A stretch of 64,000 bases of DNA from NCBI GenBank assembly GCA_963725895.1, contig CAVSAJ010000003.1:1116001-1180000 (forward strand), read 5' to 3'. Below, in pieces: positions 60,864 through 64,000 of this stretch. A program made the position numbers and the translations under genes. Origin of the DNA: Bog-473 sp963725895. Lineage in GTDB: Bacteria > Actinomycetota > Acidimicrobiia > Acidimicrobiales > RAAP-2. The notes beneath the pieces are model-generated. The model saw nothing but the letters and a program-made list of their open reading frames with translations. It made no database searches and was not told the origin of the DNA. The stretch's first letter is position 1. Each line of letters starts with the position of its first letter.

Positions 60864-61835
60864 CTACGACCAGAGTTCACCCCGGCGCGACCACCAGGCC
60901 TCCGCGGCGGTCATCGCGCCTTCGGCCTCGCGGATGCCGCCGCCCACGAGCCCTGCGGTGGCAGCCCAGTGCAGGGGTACAAGGGCTAGAGCCCCGGGGA
61001 GCCATCGGTACTCGTCGCGAGTCAACGGTTCCGGAGCCGTGCTTTCGTAGGCGTCGAGCAGTCGTCGCGGCTCGAGCAATTCGCCGCCCGGTGCGACCTG
61101 GTGCAGGCTGGCCGCGATGTCGTACAGCCGCTCCCTAACCCTCGCGAAATCCAGGTCGAAGGTGGCCCATGAGTCGTCTGACAGTTCTCCCGCGTTGCCC
61201 AATTTGTAGTCCCCATGAATCGGAGCGCATGGCAGTTCGACCTCCTTCCGGAGCTTGGAGAGCTCGCCAGTCAGTTGGCGCATCCGATGCACGACCGGCT
61301 CGCTGCGGGGTCCGAGCCTGCGGCGTGTGAAGCCGACCGAGTAACGCAGTTGGCCGAAGGTTCTGTGGTCGTCGAGGGGTTCGGGCGGGCTGGGCTCCCA
61401 GACTGCTTTGAGCGCAGTGTGAAGGCGTCCGAGCTCCTCGAATACGCGGACGTAGGAGTCCTCGTCCGTCGGTGGCTGCACGTGATCGATGAACTCCTCA
61501 AGCTCAGCCCAACGATCAGCGACCCTCAGGAGGTCGCAGCCGGAAATCGGAATCGGCCGAGCGACGCGGACTTGCGTCCGCTGGAGCCGTTCCCGCAAGC
61601 GCCGCAGTCCCGCGACTCGCCCGCGGCGGACCCAGGGCCTGTGAACCCGGAGGACAACCGGCGGCTCAGCGTCTATCCGCAGGTTGAGGTTGAATCCACC
61701 GCCGATGTCTGCCCATCCCGCCCCCCGCGCGACGCGGTCGATCACGGCCGAGACGGCCGGATCATCTGGGCTGGCTCTAGGTCCAAACCAGCGCGGCAAG
61801 GCAGGGGGAGAGGTCGAAGCTTCGATTCCGGTCAT
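60864..61835 (-). CDS. Aminoglycoside-phosphotransferase-fold kinase
   Basis: 323 residues from ATG 61835; the longer frame to 61937 is unlikely because its first 34 residues are very basic and unlike the family. It shows the APH catalytic loop IHGDYKLGNAG (H-G-D-x4-N), the metal Asp in TFDLDFARVRERLYD, and WVR-like PPVVLRVHRPWVRRG for the nucleotide Lys region (Arg seen there). Such kinases phosphorylate aminoglycosides, choline, fructosamine or other small molecules. Antibiotic resistance cannot be claimed. It is island cargo. Confidence 0.78.
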   Translation of the reverse strand: MTGIEASTSPPALPRWFGPRASPDDPAVSAVIDRVARGAGWADIGGGFNLNLRIDAEPPVVLRVHRPWVRRGRVAGLRRLRERLQRTQVRVARPIPISGCDLLRVADRWAELEEFIDHVQPPTDEDSYVRVFEELGRLHTALKAVWEPSPPEPLDDHRTFGQLRYSVGFTRRRLGPRSEPVVHRMRQLTGELSKLRKEVELPCAPIHGDYKLGNAGELSDDSWATFDLDFARVRERLYDIAASLHQVAPGGELLEPRRLLDAYESTAPEPLTRDEYRWLPGALALVPLHWAATAGLVGGGIREAEGAMTAAEAWWSRRGELWS

Positions 61836-61978
61836 GGCAATGGCCCGCCAGCGCACCCGACGGAGGGTCCGCCGGCGAACCCCCATCCTCCTCGACGCGG
61901 GTCGATCGTGCCACACATGTGCCGTTACACGGCACATGTGTGCCTCACCGACCCGGCAGCGTTTGGGGACATTTAGCC

Positions 61979-62215
61979 TTAGCCGAAAAGATCCGGTAAA
62001 CGCCTCTCGCTAAGCCGAGCGCAGTATGGGCATAGGTCCGAGTCGGGATGCTCACTCCAACGGCGCTGAAGTGCGCCGTATTCGATGGCCGTACCGCACC
62101 AGGTCTGGGAGGCGGACTGATCGGTTAGATGCCAGGCCGCTGCGTCCGCCAGTCCTCTATCGGATCGAGCTGCAGCGGGCAACAAAACGACATGCAGTCC
62201 CATCTCATGGGTCAC
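61979..62215 (-). CDS. Small protein with Cys-rich putative zinc site
   Basis: 78 residues starting GTG 62215, preceded by a GGGAGGA ribosome-binding site. WHLTDQSASQTWCGTAIEY and DLCPYCARLSERR give a C…C-x2-C pattern plus His residues (WHL, MTHEMGLH) that could hold a zinc ion. Resembles small actinobacterial accessory proteins with a C-G…C-x2-C layout; no function is known. Confidence 0.55.
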   Translation of the reverse strand: MTHEMGLHVVLLPAAARSDRGLADAAAWHLTDQSASQTWCGTAIEYGALQRRWSEHPDSDLCPYCARLSERRLPDLFG

Positions 62216-63074
62216 GTTGGCGTCCTCCCTGAATGGGACTTAGCCGTTTGACCGAGTTCCGTGGCGAGACGGTTCTATAGCCTTGAGATCGGTTCCACCC
62301 TTAGCAAGTTCTCTCCACCGTATGGGTGGTCGACTCTTCCCTGATAGGGACAATGGTCCTGTATCTCAGCTATCCGGCGGTCGGGGGCAGGCTGGCTCGC
62401 TCAATCGGGGAAACGGGGGCGGAATACTCCCCTCGAGGATTTTTGACCCGCCGTCCAGGTGAAAGACTGACCATCAGTGGCGGACTGGATCAGCGATAGC
62501 ACGATCAAAACATTGTTCGCGATGTCGGGCAACGTGTGCGCCTTTCGCGAGTCTGAGGGCAGGGTGCCTGCACGTGAGCAGCGCCTACCGATCCGGGATG
62601 GGATTCAGTGATGGCTCGCATTTGCCACATCGCGGGCCGGCGCCCGGGCAGCGCCAGATACGACGACACAATGACCGACGAAGATCGAAACGGCTTCAAC
62701 AACCTGATTCTCATGTGCCCGAGCCATCACGTCTTGATTGACAATCTGGAGCCAAACCGATTCACCGTCGCAATCCTCCAGGAAATGAAGGCAAAGGCGC
62801 TCGAGGCCAACGGGCCGAAGATGGGCTCTCAAGGTTGGGCGACCGATTCGCAACTGGATCGGTATGTCACCTTCGCAGCGGTTGCGTTAGAGCGGCAGTA
62901 TGCCGGTGAGGATGCTTCGGTCACCCGTCATGTGAACTTGACTGGACGGGCCGATGCAACGTTCGCGACAACCGGAGTGCTTTCAGTTAGAGACGAGCCA
63001 CGAGACGAACCCGACCAATCGGAGCGAGACCGGTACGCCGTCCAAATACGGCAGATTCTTGGTTACGACAACGT

Positions 63075-63629
<555 letters not shown>

Positions 63630-63667
63630 GAATCGGAGCGCAGTCTAAAGCCTCTACTCTCGACCCC

Positions 63668-64000
63668 GTGGACACGCTGTTCGATCGAGTGGGGGGTGAG
63701 CAGTTCTTCTTCGACCTGGTCGATCGCTTCTATGAGGGTGTCGCCGGTGACCCATTGCTGCGTCCGCTCTATCCCGAGGACCTTGCAGAGTCGTCACGCC
63801 ATCTCGCACTGTTCCTCACCCAGTACTGGGGCGGTCCAGGAACCTATAGCGAGGTGCGCGGACACCCACGGCTGCGCATGCGTCACGCCCCCTTCGTGAT
63901 CGGTTCGCCCGAGCGCGACGCCTGGTTACGCCACATGCTCGGTGCATTGCTCACCTTGGAGGAGGCCGAGCGGATCTCGGCGGCCGATGCGGTCGAGCTG
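63668..64000 (+). CDS. glbO: Group II truncated haemoglobin (3' end beyond window)
   Basis: From GTG 63668 the frame is open to the window end (111 residues seen; family length about 130). LFDRVGGEQFFFDLVDRFYEGV is the group II opening in parts, DPLLRPLYPEDL follows, then LALFLTQYWGGPGTYSEVRG and LRMRHAPFVI, which contains the proximal haem-ligating His. The Trp at G8 (DAWLRHML) is a group II mark. These globins bind O2 and detoxify NO or peroxide. It is the first core gene after the island and the tRNA. Confidence 0.9.
   Translation, partial: MDTLFDRVGGEQFFFDLVDRFYEGVAGDPLLRPLYPEDLAESSRHLALFLTQYWGGPGTYSEVRGHPRLRMRHAPFVIGSPERDAWLRHMLGALLTLEEAERISAADAVEL

Noticed and set aside
60864..61835. 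Aminoglycoside resistance gene
   Set aside because: Only the kinase fold is visible; many APH-fold proteins act on other small molecules, so resistance is not claimed.
61836..61937. N-terminal extension of the APH-fold kinase
   Set aside because: 34 basic residues without family similarity; ATG 61835 fits better.

Overview
The window is high-GC DNA with GTG starts, 4-nt start/stop overlaps and an actinobacterial gene set: a mycothiol-S-conjugate amidase, PspA/HtpX/PspAB, a PurK-PurE pair, ClpS, a group II truncated haemoglobin and an LLM-class (F420-type) oxidoreductase. An actinobacterium is well supported. A lineage such as Acidimicrobiia is only an impression.

Region 1 (1-15 kb) is mostly core. 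It has a sensor kinase/response regulator pair, fumarase and pterin-carbinolamine dehydratase. An envelope-stress run follows on the minus strand (pspA, htpX, pspAB, a dual-specificity-type phosphatase). Next come Mca and a minus-strand chain purK-purE-YdjC deacetylase-membrane protein, then an LLM oxidoreductase, a DsbA-like protein, a PAP2 phosphatase and a RecB/Cas4-like nuclease. Region 2 (15-23 kb) is a CoA-ester catabolic locus. A divergent acyl-CoA dehydrogenase faces an operon of enoyl-CoA hydratase, biotin-dependent carboxyltransferase, biotin carboxylase/BCCP and an AtuA-family protein. This parts list resembles the acyclic-terpene (Atu) pathway. Region 3 (23-34 kb) holds an alcohol dehydrogenase, ClpS, an MFS exporter divergent from an ABC-F protein across a strong dyad, an orphan Tat-exported substrate-binding protein, a peroxiredoxin, a GH16 enzyme and an ArsR-SRPBCC fusion with an SRPBCC paralogue.

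Region 4 (34-47 kb) has a PadR-controlled ABC exporter, a sulfotransferase overlapping a DUF1214 protein, a VOC protein and a peptide/nickel-type ABC importer with a fused double ATPase. Region 5 (47-54 kb) is mixed: an amidohydrolase remnant, an SDR, an amidohydrolase, a class III cyclase, broken FkbM and MarR genes, and a family III CoA-transferase.

Region 6 (54.2-63.6 kb) looks like a decayed integrative island. A 43-bp copy of the 3' half of tRNA-Gly(TCC) lies at 54661 and an intact tRNA-Gly(TCC) at 63556. Each is directly preceded by a remnant of the same type of tyrosine integrase. Between them are a neocarzinostatin-fold protein, gene fragments, an IS110-type transposase, a HAD hydrolase plus ParB-like pair, an alpha/beta hydrolase, an aminoglycoside-phosphotransferase-fold kinase and a broken HNH nuclease. 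The chromosome resumes with a truncated haemoglobin that runs off the window.

A second signal crosses the whole window. Five frameshifts in otherwise intact core or metabolic genes (fumarase, carboxyltransferase, ABC-F twice, dipeptide ATPase) are all cured by removing one base. This suggests systematic single-base insertion errors in the sequence rather than gene decay. The frameshifts in accessory genes (FkbM, IS110, HNH) need an added base instead and may be genuine.
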